From DASVBJ01 sp036375895 (GTDB lineage: Bacteria > Actinomycetota > Actinomycetes > JACCUZ01): a stretch of DNA of 6,588 nt. Below the pieces are notes generated by a model. It worked only from the letters and a program-made list of their open reading frames with translations. It ran no database searches and was not told the DNA's origin. A program made the position numbers and the translations under genes. The stretch lies in NCBI GenBank assembly GCA_036375895.1, contig DASVBJ010000129.1, positions 1 to 6,588 of the forward strand, read 5' to 3'. This document shows, in pieces, positions 5,921 through 6,588 of this stretch. How positions within the stretch are numbered: the first letter of the stretch is position 1; the number at the start of each line of letters is the position of its first letter.

Positions 5921-5934
5921 ATACTCGCCAGTAA
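5921..5934. promoter_or_regulatory. 14-bp near-palindrome upstream of the acyl-CoA dehydrogenase, possible operator
   Basis: ATACT-CGCC-AGTAA is a near-perfect inverted repeat (one mismatch, at the outermost base of the arms). It lies 56 bp before the dehydrogenase ATG in the divergent gap and overlaps a CATACT (5920-5925) that could act as a -10 element. A half-site pair of this size is typical for TetR- or GntR-type repressors of fatty-acid and acyl-CoA genes. No regulator is encoded in the window, so the binding protein is unknown. Confidence 0.35.
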
Positions 5935-5971
5935 CCCGTGGCAACGACGGCAGGGGTCCCCGCCGTACGAC

Positions 5972-5979
5972 GAAAGGGA
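5972..5979 (+). promoter_or_regulatory. ribosome binding site of the acyl-CoA dehydrogenase
   Basis: GAAAGGGA lies 10 nt before the ATG at 5990. It supports 5990 as the true start of the fused gene; no comparable site precedes the second start at 6341. Confidence 0.6.
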
Positions 5980-5989
5980 AGCGTCGACC

Positions 5990-6586
5990 ATGAGCCGCCT
6001 CGCCCAGACCGAGGGTCTGACCGACGTCCAGCAGGAGATCGTCAAGACCGTCCGCGAGTTCGTGGACAAGGAGATCCTGCCCGTCGCAACCGAGCTCGAG
6101 CACGGCGACGAGTACCCGCAGGCCATCGTCGACGGGATGAAGGAGATGGGGCTGTTCGGCCTCATGATCCCCGAGGAGTACGGCGGCCTCGGTGAGTCGC
6201 TGCTCACCTACGCGCTGGTGGTCGAGGAGCTCTCCCGCGGCTGGATGAGCGTCAGTGGCATCATCAACACCCACTTCATCGTCGCCTACCTGCTCAAGCA
6301 GCACGGCACTGAGGAGCAGAAGCAGCACTATCTGCCCCGCATGGCCCGCCTTGCCCAGACCGACGGACTCACCGACGTGCAGAAGGAGATCCTCTCGGCC
6401 GTCAAGACCTTCGTGGACAAGGAGATCATCCCGTACGCCACGGAACTCGAGCACAAGGACGAGTTCCCCGAGGCGATCGTCGAGGGCATGAAGGAGATGG
6501 GCCTGTTCGGCCTGATGATCGACGAGGAGTACGGCGGTCTCGGTGAGTCGCTGCTGACCTACGCGCTCGTGGTCGAGCAGATCGCA
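5990..6586 (+). repeat. diverged tandem direct repeat of the acyl-CoA dehydrogenase 5' region (units 5990-6235 and 6341-6586)
   Basis: The two units start 351 bp (117 codons) apart in the same frame. By hand alignment they match at about 64 of 82 residues without gaps. Nucleotide identity is interrupted throughout, mostly at third positions and in surface residues; one of the longest identical runs I found is TTCGTGGACAAGGAGATC. The first unit extends a further 35 codons (6236-6340) whose counterpart in the second copy lies beyond the window. The divergence means this is two paralogues brought together, not a recent copy of one stretch. Confidence 0.9.
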
Positions 6587-6588
6587 CG
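5990..6588 (+). CDS. acyl-CoA dehydrogenase with tandemly duplicated N-terminal domain (in-frame fusion, 3' end outside window)
   Basis: The frame is open from ATG 5990 to the window edge (199 codons). Residues 1-117 are a complete helical acyl-CoA dehydrogenase N-terminal domain, from MSRLAQTEGLTDVQQEI through FVDKEILP, MKEMGLFGLMIPEEYGGLGE and SGIINTHFIVAYLL to EEQKQHYLPR. An ordinary family member would continue MATGE and enter the middle beta domain that binds FAD. Instead residue 118 is the first Met of a second dehydrogenase (MARLAQTDGLTDVQKEI...), in frame, again reaching EEYGGLGESLLTYALVVEQ at the edge. These flavoenzymes oxidise acyl-CoA thioesters to 2-enoyl-CoA and pass electrons to ETF. 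Whether the second copy goes on to a full middle and C-terminal domain cannot be seen. It may be a protein with a doubled N-domain, a deletion product of two tandem paralogues, or an assembly fault. The chain length of the substrate is unknown. Confidence 0.88.
   Translation, partial: MSRLAQTEGLTDVQQEIVKTVREFVDKEILPVATELEHGDEYPQAIVDGMKEMGLFGLMIPEEYGGLGESLLTYALVVEELSRGWMSVSGIINTHFIVAYLLKQHGTEEQKQHYLPRMARLAQTDGLTDVQKEILSAVKTFVDKEIIPYATELEHKDEFPEAIVEGMKEMGLFGLMIDEEYGGLGESLLTYALVVEQIA

Noticed and set aside
5848..6454. minus-strand frames antisense to the acyl-CoA dehydrogenase
   Set aside because: They mirror the codon pattern of the dehydrogenase; the resemblance between them comes from the tandem duplication on the coding strand.
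1..6588. search for mobile elements, CRISPR arrays, tRNA or rRNA genes and defence genes
   Set aside because: No transposase motifs, terminal inverted repeats, regularly spaced repeats, cloverleaf sequences or toxin-antitoxin, nuclease or phage-like genes were seen on either strand.

Overview
The window is about 70% G+C or higher with strong G/C third-position codon bias. Together with the gene content this points to a high-GC actinobacterium; a Nocardioides-like (Propionibacteriales) host is my best guess, from gene style only. I see no rRNA, tRNA, CRISPR array, insertion sequence or phage gene.

Left part (1-2216, minus strand): three genes read right to left and look like one operon. They are a conserved actinobacterial protein of unknown function (1692-2216), a soluble protein with PRC-barrel, MgtE_N and paired CBS domains but no transport domain (400-1680), and a DUF1003 membrane protein that leaves the window at its left edge (1-410). 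The first two are 11 bp apart and the last two overlap by 11 bp. The likely theme is membrane-associated divalent-cation or nucleotide sensing.

Middle part (2238-4908, plus strand): a ten-helix EamA/DMT permease (2238-3200) is divergent from the operon across only 21 bp. It is followed by a CitE/malyl-CoA-lyase-like CoA-ester lyase (3271-4236), the debris of a short-chain dehydrogenase that has lost its whole catalytic centre (4245-4435), and a SnoaL/NTF2-like protein (4465-4908).

Right part (4964-6588): an alpha/beta hydrolase (4964-5851, minus strand) converges on the SnoaL-like gene and diverges from an acyl-CoA dehydrogenase locus (5990 to the window edge). The acyl-CoA dehydrogenase is the most unusual item. 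Its complete N-terminal domain (117 codons) is fused in frame, at the end of that domain, to the start codon of a second, roughly 78% identical acyl-CoA dehydrogenase, so the N-terminal domain is present twice in tandem.

The lyase, dehydrogenase remnant, SnoaL-like protein, hydrolase and acyl-CoA dehydrogenase look like an accessory block for degrading acyl-CoA thioesters, in which two genes have internal deletions. I found no sign of a defence system or other dedicated new system. The novelty here lies in the duplicated acyl-CoA dehydrogenase domain and the gutted dehydrogenase.
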